Positions 31,034 through 42,160 of a DNA stretch of 64,000 bases are shown piece after piece. Under the pieces are notes generated by a model. It was not told where the DNA came from and did no database searches. It saw only the letters and a list, made by a program, of their open reading frames with translations. The stretch's first letter is position 1; each line of letters begins with the position of its first letter. The position numbers and the translations under genes were made by a program. The DNA lies in the NCBI GenBank assembly GCA_038087015.1, contig JASBNA010000033.1, forward strand, positions 186,001-250,000, in the 5' to 3' direction. The DNA comes from Cerrena zonata. Taxonomy: Eukaryota > Basidiomycota > Agaricomycetes > Polyporales > Cerrenaceae.

Positions 31034-32040
31034 TCACTCATAATATTTATCACTGATTGGGAATTCTTTGGGAATAGTAATGATACCGTTTGATTCTTTA
31101 ATTTGAATTGAACCACTTTCAATAACAGATAAACCAAATCAAGAGTTGGAGTTGGAACATTTAATTTTTGAGCCACTCTTGATAGATTACCAACAATGAC
31201 TTCTAATTCGATCGGATTACCCTTCTTGACATCAATTAGCATTGAAGGTTGATACCAATCTCCATCATCGGAATGAACCATTGTATTAATGATATCCTCG
31301 GGGAGAATAACACCATCAGCTTTAGCCACTTGTTTAATTTCTCTCATGATTGGAATTGAAATCGATTCCATCCCACCAGAAAGTAATAATCTTCCAGTAT
31401 CAATTCCAGTTAACGCAGCCACCGAATTTAAAGAAGCATTATAGACCAATTTTCTATACCTGGTTTCTTTAGTATTTGCATTATAAACCGAGCTATTTTT
31501 ATCATTATTATAAATTGAAATAAACTCTTTTGTTTTAGATTCTTGATATTCTTTTGATAAATTCGGATTATCGAAAAATCCAATGGTTGTTTTATCCGGT
31601 TGAATATGAGTTATGATTCCATTATTGTTATGAGAGCCAATCATCGAGACTCCTGAAATCACCACATTTTCAGGATATTTTTCAATGAAGGGAGTTCCTA
31701 AATCAAATCCATTTTGCATTAAAATAATACTCGTTTTCGCCGGGGTTATAACTGGAGTTATTAAGTCATGTAATGGGGTAATATCAGGAAGATTCTTGGT
31801 TGTTATAACAACAAAATCATATTCAATTTTGGTCGCTGCTTCAATTGATGGGAAAATATTGGCTGGTTTCCAATTCTTAATTTCTCCATAATCACAAGAA
31901 GTTATTTGCCAACCATTTTGTAAAACGTTTTCATAATCACGACGAACAACTACTGATAAATTGGATTTACCGGTATAATCAATACCATAGGCCACTATAG
32001 CACCTACACCTCCAGTCCCAATAACCAAAACGTTTGTCAT
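31034..32040 (-). CDS. Ketopantoate reductase (ApbA/PanE) family protein, frameshifted near the 3' end
   Basis: NADPH-dependent reductase family that includes Pan5-type 2-dehydropantoate 2-reductase of pantothenate synthesis; several paralogues with unknown substrates exist in Candida-type yeasts. The ATG at 32040 is followed by the Rossmann motif GTGGVG (residues 8-13). Middle blocks include VVITTKNLPD, LMQNGFDLG and the Lys-containing RKLVYNASLNSVAALTG of the catalytic C-domain. The open frame runs to 30985, but the last part is unlikely. In the alternative frame from 31096-31100 the protein ends ESNGIITIPKEFPISDKYYE, the expected family ending, with a stop at 31034. One missing A in an A-run explains this (about 335 residues). 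Substrate not established. Confidence 0.83.
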
Positions 32041-32151
32041 ATTAGTTAGCTAAGGTTATATAATAGACATACGGTTATATACATACATATATATATCTGA
32101 ATATATCGCGGAATTTGGCGGCTACCTTTTTTAATTTCCGCAATTCTTTAT

Positions 32152-32655
32152 CTAAACCAGTTTATACTTGTACCTTAGTTTTTTCAAATTCATTAAATTA
32201 GAGGAAATGTCATTAAACCATTTATTAATGAATACAATCATTATCAAATTAAAGGTTGGTATCCCAATCATTAAACCAACCAAGACATTTTTGTCAATCT
32301 GACTAAACCAATACCATAAATTTATAATTAATAACCCATTTATAATATTAATTATATTAAACAAATCACTTTTAATTAAAATATTTATCATTGTAAGTAT
32401 TTGTGATAATAAAATAATCAATTGAATTAATTTAGATACTCTAATTTCATATTTTCTCTTAAGAAGTATGTTAATATACACACTGATGGGGAATTCAATC
32501 AATATAGAATAGCATAACACCTTGTTATATAACCGATGATTAGCATCATTCAATTGATACAAATTGTGAATCAATTGATTCTGATCATCGATATCAATAG
32601 GTTCGGTTTCTGGTGGGTGCAATATTCTCTGATCGAGCTTACGTAAACGGGACAT
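32152..32655 (-). CDS. Hypothetical small membrane protein
   Basis: Not recognised. The ATG at 32655 gives 167 residues; the codon before it (GTG) is not a start. The N-terminus SRLRKLDQRILHPPETEPID is polar. Four hydrophobic segments follow at about residues 48-67, 77-96, 103-119 and 126-145, then a basic tail ending KKLRYKYKLV. The Ile/Asn-rich composition matches AT-rich codon use of its neighbours. It lies head-to-tail behind the reductase gene with about 110 bp between. A real gene is likely from its length, ATG and topology, but no function can be given. Confidence 0.62.
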   Translation of the reverse strand: MSRLRKLDQRILHPPETEPIDIDDQNQLIHNLYQLNDANHRLYNKVLCYSILIEFPISVYINILLKRKYEIRVSKLIQLIILLSQILTMINILIKSDLFNIINIINGLLIINLWYWFSQIDKNVLVGLMIGIPTFNLIMIVFINKWFNDISSNLMNLKKLRYKYKLV

Positions 32656-34015
32656 CACTTAAGTAGAATACAGAGAAACGAAAGAGAAAAAAAAAGAAAA
32701 AGAGAAGAAAAAGAAAAGAAAAGAAAAGGTACGGATCTCCACAATGGCTGTGCTTAGAAAAAAAGACAGAAGATAAAAAAGACAAACAAAAAAGAAGACA
32801 ATAAAATGGGATGATTAGATCAATCGATCGAGGTAAGTCGCTAGTCACTAGTCACAGTAGTCAGTAAGGCCAGTCAGTAAGGCAGTCAGTAAGGTCAGTC
32901 AGTAAGTGAGCTCGGGTGTTCGTAAAGGAGTAAGGAATGCACTACGAGGCGGATATCCAGAGAGTGGCAACCTAAGGCTCCTTCTTCCCCAACTGTATAG
33001 TCTAATTAAAAAAAAATTTGACATGATAATAGTACGGCATCTTTTGTTCAATATTGGTTGTAATTGGATATCGCTATTCTTTTGGTTAGTATCCTAACCT
33101 AATTCAGCAGTGCATCTACCATTTTGATTTCTAGACGATTTGCAAAAGTGAGAAAATCGGTTAAATTAGTTAGTTTTACAGTGGAATTCGGTTCTTTTTC
33201 AGTTACTTTTTTACTTTTATTAGACTTTTTTTTTTTTTTTTTCTTCGTCTTTTTCTGTTTTTTTTTTTTTTTTCGTCGCGTATTTCGGCGTGGCTACACG
33301 ACCCTCCACCGATTGTTCCTTTTTTGATTCTATTTCTGATTCTGATTCTAATTCTGAATCTGATTCTGAATCTGGTTTGGTTTCTTATTGGCAGAACACT
33401 CGATGGGCCATCGACTGGCTAACTAGTCGTCGGAAGCATGTAATAAGACCCAACAATACCTTCGGGATTGGTATTGTTTATCCATACAAAGAAGTATTTA
33501 TATCTGGGTAAACAAAGAGTGAGAAGAAAAAAAAATAAAGAAAGAAAGAGAGGTAAAAAAAAAAAAAACAAAACAAAAACTAAAAAAAACACAAAAAAGA
33601 CTTTACAACACTCGCTAAAATTTAAATCCTTTTCTTTTTTATAATCCTTTTGTTTTGGCCTGATTTTTAGATTTTTATTAGTTTCTCTTTCTCTTCTTCT
33701 TCTTCTTCTTTATAGGATACCCATACCACTCGTTTGTTGTTTAACATAAACCTCAAGACCCTCCTCTTCTATCCATCAACATTTAACAACAACCTACCCT
33801 CGAACCATCTCCATCAAGCAATAAGAGATAATTGATCATTTCTATATACCCTTGTATTCGACAAAATCTTTGATCATCTACTCGTTCCATTGATTAATCT
33901 ATAATCTGTCCATTCGTTATTTAAAAACACCTACTTTCATTCATTCTTTAATTAGCCGCCCATCCACTTTAACTGTTTATCCATTCTTTTTCATTAGACG
34001 ACCTATGTATCAATA
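32656..34015. other. Long upstream region of MSB2
   Basis: 1.36 kb between divergent starts. Contains a CAGTCAGTAAGG tandem repeat, T-tracts (33220-33275), GATTCT/GAATCT repeats (33327-33372) and A-rich and pyrimidine-rich stretches to about 33710. Likely a long promoter and 5' leader. Confidence 0.6.
32859..32906 (+). repeat. CAGTCAGTAAGG tandem repeat
   Basis: Four degenerate 11-12 bp units in the MSB2 upstream region. Confidence 0.8.
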
Positions 34016-37000
34016 ATGTATTTCAATATCAACTTGACTTGTGCGGTTCTTATCTTATCATACATTAATAATGTTAATGGTGATTGGTTTGGTAATAACC
34101 AAGATTCGTCGTCCGAATCTTTGAATAACATTTTCGATCAACTGGCCCAAAAAAATCCTTTCCAACCTCCTTCTTCCACTTTACAAAGTGATTCGGTTAC
34201 TCCTTCCACCAAACCAACTAGTTCTTCATCTACTAGCTCCACCGGTACTCCAACCACTACTGGCGCTACTGAATCATCAACTAATGGGTTTAATAATTTC
34301 TTTGGTAGTCTTTTTGGTCAATCAGATGGTAAATCTAGTTCAACCACACCAGAATCAACTCAAGAAACTACCTCAGAATCTTCAACCCAACCAACTGCTG
34401 AACACACCAATGAAGCTACCTCCTCTACAGATACTCAACAATCTACCTCTTCTACTAAGAAAAATACCCCAGAATCTACCTCTTCTACTGAGAAAGATAC
34501 TTCTTCTACTGAAGCTAAACCAACTTCAACCTCAAATGGTTCAGGTAAATTAGCTTCCTCTTCGAAAAAGAATGAAAACTCTGAGTCCGATTCTGCTACC
34601 ACCACCACTTCTTCTTCCGCTGATACTACTTCTAGTACTCCTACCACTTCTAGTACTTCTAAAAGTAATATCTTAGATTTCTTGAACTTAGGTGATTCTT
34701 CCTCATCCTCATCCTCATCCACTACCCCTTCTGCCTCATCCACTTCCTTGGCTGAACCTTCCACTGCAGAGCTCGACTCTTCTAGTCCTACTCCAAGTTC
34801 GACCAGTGAAACTCCAAGTCCTACTCCAAGCTCGACCTCTAGTACTTCAAGTAAAGACTCTACTACAGAATCCATCACTGCTTCCCCTTCAGATTCAGGT
34901 TCAACCACTTCCTCAACTGATTCCACCTCTTCATCTTCAAATGATTTCCTTGGTATCAGTATTCCAAATCCTTTTGAAAAATCCTCCTCCTCCTCATCTG
35001 AAACTGCTTCTCCTTCAGTTTCTGATCCAGTTTCTTCAGCTTTATCTCCTTCGCCTTCTGCATCTGCATCTGCCGCATCTGCATCTGTTGTTTCTGGTTC
35101 TGCTGCTTCTTTAACTGGTTCTTCATTCTCAAGTCCAGCCTCTTCCTATATCTCAAGTTCTCCTTCTGCTTCTGATTCTTTCGCTGAAGCCACCGAAACT
35201 GCATTGAGTAGTTCTTCAAGTGGTGCTTCTGCAAGTGGTTCTTCTGCAAGTGGTTCTTCTGCAAGTGGTTCTTCAGACTCTTATGCTAGTCCAACTATTT
35301 CATCTTATTCATCATATGGTTCAAGTAGTCCTTATGCTAGTTCAACTTCTGAATTACCAACTGGTTTAGTTAGTAGTGGCTCTCAAACTGGTTATTATTC
35401 TGGTTCTTCCTTTGTTACCGGATCTACTTTACCTTCTGATTATAGTTCTTTATTATCATCAGAACTTGCTACCGACTCATTTTCTAGTCCATCACCATCA
35501 GGATCTTTTGCCAGTCCATCACCATCAGGATCTTTTGCCAGTCCATCGCCATCAGATTCTTTTGCCAGTCCATCACCATCAGATTCTTTTGCCAGTCCAT
35601 CACCATCTGGTTCTTTTGCCAGTCCATCACCATCTGGTTCTTATTCTTCCCTTATCAGTGCTTCTGCTGAGTCTTTGAATGATTCATCCACTGTTGATTC
35701 CTCCGCATCTTTATTAACTGCCTCTGCAGTTTCTTCTGTTAATGCTTCTGAAACTTCAGCTTTAGCTTCTGATTCACTTGCCTCTTCAACCATTGCTTCC
35801 GAAGAATCTAGCTCAAGTGCTAACGCTACTTTAGCTACCGCATCTTTTGCAAGTGAAAGTCTTTTTGAATTTGCAAGTTCCACTGGGTCGCCTTCTGAAA
35901 CCACTTCTTTATCAGCTACTGAATCAGCTACTCCATCAGTGTCTGATGTTTCAAGCGTTCATGTTTCTTCCGCTAAGTACTATGAATCAACTGCTGAGAC
36001 TTATTCATCGGCTTCTCCATCAAAAGGCTCTTACTCCCCTCAATCTTACGTTACTTCATCAGCTGTTGAATCATCCACCCCTGCAAGCTCTTCTTACGCT
36101 TCAATTACATCAGCTCCTTCTAGTTCATCAGTTGAATCGAGCTTTGCATCAGAATCAGCTTCTAGTAGCTCCACTACTAAAAATTGGTTACCATCGCAAT
36201 TAGTGATTGAAGAAACTACCTCCGCAACTCCTTCTAACTCTGGCTCAGAAGTTGTTCAAGCTTCATCAACCACTGACACTGCCACTTCTGGTTTACCAAA
36301 AGCAATTAGTCCTGCAACCCCAGCTCCAAATCCAGGTGAAGAATATCAGATTGTTTATATCGGGTTTAAGAAGAGATTGAATTATCCATTCGTTGTTGAT
36401 CATTACTTATCTTCTGCTCAAATCTTCAACTATTTACCAGATACTTTGGTTGCACCATTTTCAGATGGAACTGATTATAAAGATGTTTCAGTTAAAAGAT
36501 TAATTCCTTTCACTGCTGATGGTATTGATTATACCATTACTGTTGCTGAAACTTATTTCCCTAAGAACTCTGTTGATGCTTTATCTCAATTCGTCAGTAA
36601 AGCTGATTCTCAATTATACAGAAACTCTGATCCTGTCCAACAATCACTTGCTCTTTTAATTGACAGCAGAATACCAATCACTGGTATCGATACTTCAGGT
36701 TCTTCAGGATCTGGAAGTAGTTCAGGTGGCTCTACAAAGAACAATGGTTCAATGGATGGTGCTAATAAACTGGTTAAAAATAAAGGTAAGGTTGCTGGTA
36801 TTGCTATTGGTGCAGCCGCTGGATGTGGTATTTACATGTCCTTAATGGTCTTATTATTTAAAAGATATAAGAAAAGTCAAGCTATCACTTTACCTCCATC
36901 AGATCTGGAAAGTAATGTCGGTATGAATAGTGAAAGATCCACAGTTCAATTATCAAGTGGCTTTTCTGCAGTATTCAATAGAATTAATGTAAATGATGCT

Positions 37001-37117
37001 TCCTCAGAAGAAGCGAATAGGTCGGCAAATGGATCGGCAAATGGATCAGCCAACGGAAGAAGCGTTCAAATTTCTGAACCGGTAAATGCTTCAAACTCTT
37101 TGGGTTGGGCTCATTAA
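34016..37117 (+). CDS. MSB2: Signalling mucin Msb2
   Basis: Single-pass mucin sensor of the Cek1/Kss1-type filamentous-growth MAPK and osmosensing pathway. The 1033-residue protein has an N-terminal signal peptide (about residues 1-23, ending NNVNG). A very long Ser/Thr/Ala-rich domain follows, expected to be O-glycosylated, with six tandem FASPSPSGS/DS units (35488-35640). The extracellular membrane-proximal domain conserved between Hkr1 and Msb2 spans about residues 780-890: FKKRLNYPF, SAQIFNYLPD, VSVKRLIPF, DYTITVAETYFP. A membrane segment at about 925-950 (AGIAIGAAAGCG...LMVLLF) precedes a basic stop-transfer KRYKK and a short tail with three SANG repeats. Msb2 rather than Hkr1 because the cytoplasmic tail is short; confidence in the mucin class is high. 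Confidence 0.88.
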   Translation: MYFNINLTCAVLILSYINNVNGDWFGNNQDSSSESLNNIFDQLAQKNPFQPPSSTLQSDSVTPSTKPTSSSSTSSTGTPTTTGATESSTNGFNNFFGSLFGQSDGKSSSTTPESTQETTSESSTQPTAEHTNEATSSTDTQQSTSSTKKNTPESTSSTEKDTSSTEAKPTSTSNGSGKLASSSKKNENSESDSATTTTSSSADTTSSTPTTSSTSKSNILDFLNLGDSSSSSSSSTTPSASSTSLAEPSTAELDSSSPTPSSTSETPSPTPSSTSSTSSKDSTTESITASPSDSGSTTSSTDSTSSSSNDFLGISIPNPFEKSSSSSSETASPSVSDPVSSALSPSPSASASAASASVVSGSAASLTGSSFSSPASSYISSSPSASDSFAEATETALSSSSSGASASGSSASGSSASGSSDSYASPTISSYSSYGSSSPYASSTSELPTGLVSSGSQTGYYSGSSFVTGSTLPSDYSSLLSSELATDSFSSPSPSGSFASPSPSGSFASPSPSDSFASPSPSDSFASPSPSGSFASPSPSGSYSSLISASAESLNDSSTVDSSASLLTASAVSSVNASETSALASDSLASSTIASEESSSSANATLATASFASESLFEFASSTGSPSETTSLSATESATPSVSDVSSVHVSSAKYYESTAETYSSASPSKGSYSPQSYVTSSAVESSTPASSSYASITSAPSSSSVESSFASESASSSSTTKNWLPSQLVIEETTSATPSNSGSEVVQASSTTDTATSGLPKAISPATPAPNPGEEYQIVYIGFKKRLNYPFVVDHYLSSAQIFNYLPDTLVAPFSDGTDYKDVSVKRLIPFTADGIDYTITVAETYFPKNSVDALSQFVSKADSQLYRNSDPVQQSLALLIDSRIPITGIDTSGSSGSGSSSGGSTKNNGSMDGANKLVKNKGKVAGIAIGAAAGCGIYMSLMVLLFKRYKKSQAITLPPSDLESNVGMNSERSTVQLSSGFSAVFNRINVNDASSEEANRSANGSANGSANGRSVQISEPVNASNSLGWAH
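35488..35640 (+). repeat. 27-bp tandem coding repeat in MSB2
   Basis: Six near-identical copies encoding FASPSPSGS or the DS variant, with synonymous and G/D changes. Likely to vary in copy number between strains. Confidence 0.9.
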
Positions 37118-37979
37118 GCTAATTGATTAACTTTTTTTTTTTTTTCTTTAGTCTTATTAAAGCTTTGTTTTTTTTTTCCATTTTTTAAAAAAAAAAAAAA
37201 AATTATTGCCTAATAGCATCATTGATGATATGTTAGAAGTTTGCTTTTTATTTTGTTTTAATACCTGACATTGAGTTAATTCCAATGATTTGTTAAATGT
37301 TATCAAGGTCATAATTTTTTTTTTTAATATTGTTAATTTTATAAAAGAAGAATGAACTTCTCGATGTTTTTTTGTTTTTTTTTATTTAAAAGTCTGTCAT
37401 AATTTCGATGAATTTCCTTTGTCTTTCACTTTTTTTTTGAGTTTTTTCGTTTGACTTCTTCTGTTGTCCCAATTGACAACATAATCCCCATAATAAAGAA
37501 TTATAACTCCACTCGTGAATTGTTTTCAAGAAGAATTTTTTCCACAGTATGAAAAAAAAATTGAATTTAATGATTAGCATACTTATCATTTTGATATTAA
37601 GTTACTAAAGGTGCTGCAATTGTTGAGTTTAAAAACAAAGAAAGCAAATAAGATATGACAAAGTTGAAGTACGGAAGATCTAAAAAAAAGCTTTAAGAAA
37701 TCTTCATTATAAATTATTATTTTTATCTTCTCTATCATTTATTCCATTATTCGAAAAGTCATTAGTTGTTTCACTACATCGAATTTCATTATTGATTTAT
37801 CCCTTTTTTTTACTTCTTTCACAAGTTTTTGTATTATACCCTATCTCTAGTGAGTTTTTTACTATTCTTAAAATAAATATTTTCTTTTTCTTTTTTACCG
37901 TATGGAAAATTTCGAGTGTAGAAAAGTATGGTGGTTGAAAGTACTACATAAAATACAGTATAGTCAGCATGAGTGAAAA
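37118..37979. other. Convergent intergenic region MSB2-SNU71
   Basis: 3' flanks of two convergent genes; many T-tracts and an A-tract near 37188-37201. No gene was recognised. Confidence 0.6.
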
Positions 37980-39719
37980 TTAATTGATCTCTTCTATATA
38001 CTTCCACAAATCATTAACAACAATAACAGAATCTTCATCTAAGGTCTCTTCTAACTCATGAATTAATTCATCTTTAGAGTCGAGGTTCTTCTCTAACAAG
38101 AAATCATATATAAACTCGATTAAGACCTTTTCCTTTATTCCCAAATATTCTTCTATCAAGTCGCTAATCTTTTCTTCAATTTTGCTTAATTTATCTTGAG
38201 AGAGAGAAGAAACGATAATATTTCCTGTAGATGTTTTAGATTCGGGAACATTTGATTCGAGCACAGCCAGTGGTTCGGGTATCTTTGCGAGTCTAATTGG
38301 CTGGTTCACAAGTTCTTCTACTTTGACTTCATCTTCCTCATCGATTTTGTCTTTCTGCTCCTCAATTGATCTCTCTTTATTCCTGAGTCTTAAGTATTCC
38401 GAATGGTCAGTATAGTATAATCTTAACCTTGACGTTTTTTCATTTGACGTGACTGAGTTTTCAACATTAAAATCTTCAAAGTTTCGTATCTCTTCGATAT
38501 ATAAAAACTTATTATCAATTAAGTTCTTCTCATAGTTCTGTAAAGTTGAGAGCTTTTCACTCAATAGTAACTTTTCAGACTGTTCTAAATTCCTGATTTT
38601 ATTCAATCTTTCTTCATACCGCTTCTCTAGTTCTTTTCTATTTTGTTCTTCGAGATATTTTTCATATTCTGCCTCGCTCAATTCTGGCATTTCGTCATTC
38701 ACCTCCTCAGTGTCATCGATTTTGTCATCTATGTTATCATCATTTGTAGATGCTTCCTTGATACCTTCGAAAATTTGTTTTAACCTGTTTTTAGCTTTTC
38801 TTCTTTCAAAATCAATTTCTCTTTTACGACGCTCCTTTTCTATAGTTAAAACTCTCGATCTGAATTTAATTATATTTGATATTGTTTTGGCTTTCATATC
38901 TTTTGGAACATCAACCAAGTCAGCTTTATCAACTTTATACGAATCGTATGATTGCATGACTTCATCCAAATCTTCAGTTCCACCTTTACTAGTTTCCTCA
39001 TGGTTTTTCCTGTTATTGATGATTCGTTTGACCTCATTTATTTCCTTCGTTAAATCAACAGGGCTAGTGTCTGGCTCCATATAATCTTTTGCAGCTGGAT
39101 CAAAAGTAACTTCCAAGTTGTGGGATAATTTACTAAATACACCAGATACGTGGTTTGAGAACCATCTTAATGCCCCAATGCTTGAAAATCTCAAATACAA
39201 AAACCGGTCATCTATCTGTTCGTTGTTTATCATCGTCCACTTATAGCTTGAATTTGGTGCTTTAGATAACAAAATATTAAAACACATTTCCATGGAAGAC
39301 TTCTTGATGTTAGGTAAATGCTTGATACATACTGTAGTTATTTGTTCTTTCAAATTACGTGGAAGAAATAATTCAATTTTCGTGAAATATTTCACGGTAT
39401 AATCATCTTGTTCCGTATTGTCATTATCAAATCTTGAATCAAACTCTTCAGTATTCTCAACCGAAGATTCATTTACTAAACCACTATTAGCTGTATTGCT
39501 ATGTAATAATCTTACATTGTTCTGCTGAAGTATCTGGGATATCTTGGAATCTTTAAATATTGGTATCATCACTTTAGATGAATTATTATTATGGTCAGAA
39601 TCTCCATTATCAAAGGTTCCTTTAATTTTCGACAAGAGTTTAGAGTTATTCATAGACTTGGTAGAGTAAGGACTGACAAAAGTCAACCTTTCTTCTATCT
39701 TCATCGACTCGGAATCCAT
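37980..39719 (-). CDS. SNU71: U1 snRNP protein Snu71 with C-terminal PWI domain
   Basis: Yeast U1 snRNP auxiliary component used in 5' splice-site recognition with Prp40 and Luc7. The 579 residues start at ATG 39719. There is an RRM-like folded region (about residues 107-205; VTVCIKHLPN-type and LYLRFSSIGALRWF blocks), then a long charged helix (about 260-400; RRKREIDFERRKAKNRLKQ, acidic EDE stretches). The PWI-type domain is at about 495-579 (DLIEEYLGIKEKVLIEFIYD, ending DLWKYIEEIN). The order fits Snu71/RBM25. Its start faces PRP39, another U1 snRNP gene, across 177 bp. Confidence 0.88.
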   Translation of the reverse strand: MDSESMKIEERLTFVSPYSTKSMNNSKLLSKIKGTFDNGDSDHNNNSSKVMIPIFKDSKISQILQQNNVRLLHSNTANSGLVNESSVENTEEFDSRFDNDNTEQDDYTVKYFTKIELFLPRNLKEQITTVCIKHLPNIKKSSMEMCFNILLSKAPNSSYKWTMINNEQIDDRFLYLRFSSIGALRWFSNHVSGVFSKLSHNLEVTFDPAAKDYMEPDTSPVDLTKEINEVKRIINNRKNHEETSKGGTEDLDEVMQSYDSYKVDKADLVDVPKDMKAKTISNIIKFRSRVLTIEKERRKREIDFERRKAKNRLKQIFEGIKEASTNDDNIDDKIDDTEEVNDEMPELSEAEYEKYLEEQNRKELEKRYEERLNKIRNLEQSEKLLLSEKLSTLQNYEKNLIDNKFLYIEEIRNFEDFNVENSVTSNEKTSRLRLYYTDHSEYLRLRNKERSIEEQKDKIDEEDEVKVEELVNQPIRLAKIPEPLAVLESNVPESKTSTGNIIVSSLSQDKLSKIEEKISDLIEEYLGIKEKVLIEFIYDFLLEKNLDSKDELIHELEETLDEDSVIVVNDLWKYIEEIN

Positions 39720-39896
39720 TAGCGTAATTATCTTATGGAGCTGATACTCTTCTTTAATTTTTCAGTCGCTCTTTTGACTCCAGACAAAAAAAAACATACA
39801 AAAACATCGAGATTTTCCTTTCTTTCCAATCTCATTACATATTGTCTCGAACAGATTATATACTTATAAGGGTTGACCAGCCGTGATAACGTATCC
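39720..39896. promoter_or_regulatory. Shared bidirectional promoter SNU71/PRP39
   Basis: 177 bp between two divergent U1 snRNP gene starts, implying a shared promoter. No motif stands out. Confidence 0.6.
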
Positions 39897-42126
39897 ATGA
39901 TAGAAGAAGACTTTAGATTACCGTCTGAGCTTTCACTAGGATCGGCTGATATCAGAATCCTGATTGATGAAACAAATAGGAATGATGGAGCTTTACCTCG
40001 AAAACCAGCATCAGAATATGAAGCATTTGACAAGTTGATGAGGTCTGTTGAAGAGTGTCCGAACGACTTAAAAAGATGGGATAAAGTTTTTACAGCCCTC
40101 GATGATAAGTTTGAGCAATTATATGACCCAGACCAATCAACCAAGCCAGCAAATGGTTGTGATATCGATTCAAAGTTTAAAGAATACGTTAGAGTGATTT
40201 ATCAAGACTTACTAAATAGATTCCCATATTTATCAGAATACTGGAAAAAGTATCTGATTCTTGAGTATAAATTGAATGGAATACAATCTTCAATAGATGT
40301 CCTTGAAGATTCAGTTAGACAATTCCCACACAGTATTGATCTTTGGTCAGATTATTTAAGCGCTCTCATATCACAATACGAATTGATAGAGGATACTTCT
40401 AAGAGGGAAGAACAAATTAAGTACATTAAAGACCAATTTGGCTTATGCTTAGACAAAAATGGTTTGCACTTCAACTCAGATCCTTTATGGGATAGTTATA
40501 TTAATTTTGAAAAATCACTAAACGAAAACCAAGAATCTTCTAAAGGTATTTTACAGATATATTTAAAATTAATCCGAATTCCTCTTTACCAATATGCTCA
40601 ATATTTTAACAGGTTTGTTGAAATAAACAAAAGCTACGAGATAAGTGAAATAATTGAAGAAGACGACTTGTCTGAGTACCTTCAAAAATTTCAAAAGACC
40701 AGCAAAGATGAACTTTCTCTAATTGAAAAACATCAAATCATCGATGATTACTCATATGCTGTTTTCACCAAGACTCAACAGGCTGTCAATGATAAATGGA
40801 CCTTTCGAAAGCTCTCTTACTATTCAAGGCTTCAATATACTTGATTTAGACTCTACCGAGCAAGAAACAGAAAAATGGAATTCTTACTTGAACTTCGAAA
40901 TAAATAATTTGAAAAAACTTGAGTCTTCAAAAGAAAAGGACAAGCAGTTTCAATTTGATATAATTATTGAGTTATTTGAACGCTCTTTGATCCCTAATTG
41001 CCTCTTCAGTAAAAGTTGGTTAAAATACCTTGCCTTCATATCCATATTCCAAGAAGAATCTGATTCAAAATATGCAAGAATAAAAGGTATCTACGATAGA
41101 GCAGTCAGCAAATTCATACCACTTAACGAGACTGATTTTAGATTTACTTGTGTTGATTTCTTAATGAAATTCGATAAATTTGAAATTGCTAATGAGTACT
41201 TATTCGATTTAATCAAACTATACTTAGGTCAAACAAACAATAAACTGTACCACCAGAGGGAATATCTTTTATCGGTGAGAGAGCTTTTGAAATTATGGTC
41301 TAATTATGTACCCTCTTCAGTGATTATTTCAACTCTAGATGACATCATCACTTCATATTTCGATGAAGTTGATCGCTACAAGTCTAAAACCAATGAGGTA
41401 ACCTCAAAATACGAATTCAAACAAGCGTATGTATCCACCTTGGAAAAACTTTTAAATGATCAGTCTATTTGCATAATAATCTCGGAATACCTTGAATATT
41501 TAAAAGTATATCCTGACTCTTCTAATCCAACTAAGATTCGAGAATTTTTCAATAAATATTTCCAAGAGAATGCGGTAGCCAAATCTACACTTTTCTGGAA
41601 ATTTTTTGTTGAATACGAAGGTATAATACAACACAACATGACTAATTTAAAGCGTATTATAAGCTTTATGAAATCATACTCTTCCCTACCAAAATCTGTG
41701 GTTGATGCGTTGCTTGATTTAAACTACGAGATCATATCGGCAAACTATGCTCAAACTTTGAAAGAGTCAAATGGCTTTCCTGAAGAATCTATAATATCTT
41801 ATAATTGTGATATATCTAATTCAGTTGTCATGAATAAATCGGCTGGCGAACGAATAATTCATAATAATCATTTTATACATTCAGATATAGAGACAAGATT
41901 AAGCAGAGGTCGCCAGCAGACTCCGTTGGATACGAAAGAAAGTTTATTGCGATTAGCTAGAAAACAAGCTGACAGTCCAGGTGTTTTCAGAGACTTTACC
42001 CCCGAAATGACAAATAAAATCGAAGATAAATGGATTCCTTTAAATACTTCTGAGATTGAAACTCCCCCTTTACCGACTTTCAAGAATGTGGAAAAGGCAG
42101 CATCATCATTTACACATCCAAAGTAA
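39897..42126 (+). CDS. PRP39: U1 snRNP protein Prp39 (HAT repeats), frameshifted
   Basis: Prp39 is a HAT-repeat scaffold (with Prp42) of the yeast U1 snRNP. The ATG at 39897 starts MIEEDFRLPSELSLG; the open frame begins earlier at a TTG. HAT-type helices are visible: DLKRWDKVFTAL, YLSEYWKKYLILEYKLNG, SIDLWSDYLSAL, and after the shift EKWNSYLNFEINNLKKLE and SKSWLKYLAFISIFQ. The frames join at 40797-40806: the first continues to a stop at 40844, while the second carries on from KWTF to ESSL. One extra base explains it, giving about 742 residues. Both halves align with the family around the junction (KWxFE), so a sequencing error is plausible. Function is otherwise secure. Confidence 0.9.
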
Positions 42127-42160
42127 ATAGAAATTTATAATATTATTTAATTAATCATGT

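Noticed and set aside
33290..33511. Open frame with DSDSNSESDSES repeats
   Set aside because: Starts at GTG and its Ser/Asp run is just translation of GATTCT/GAATCT repeats in the MSB2 leader.
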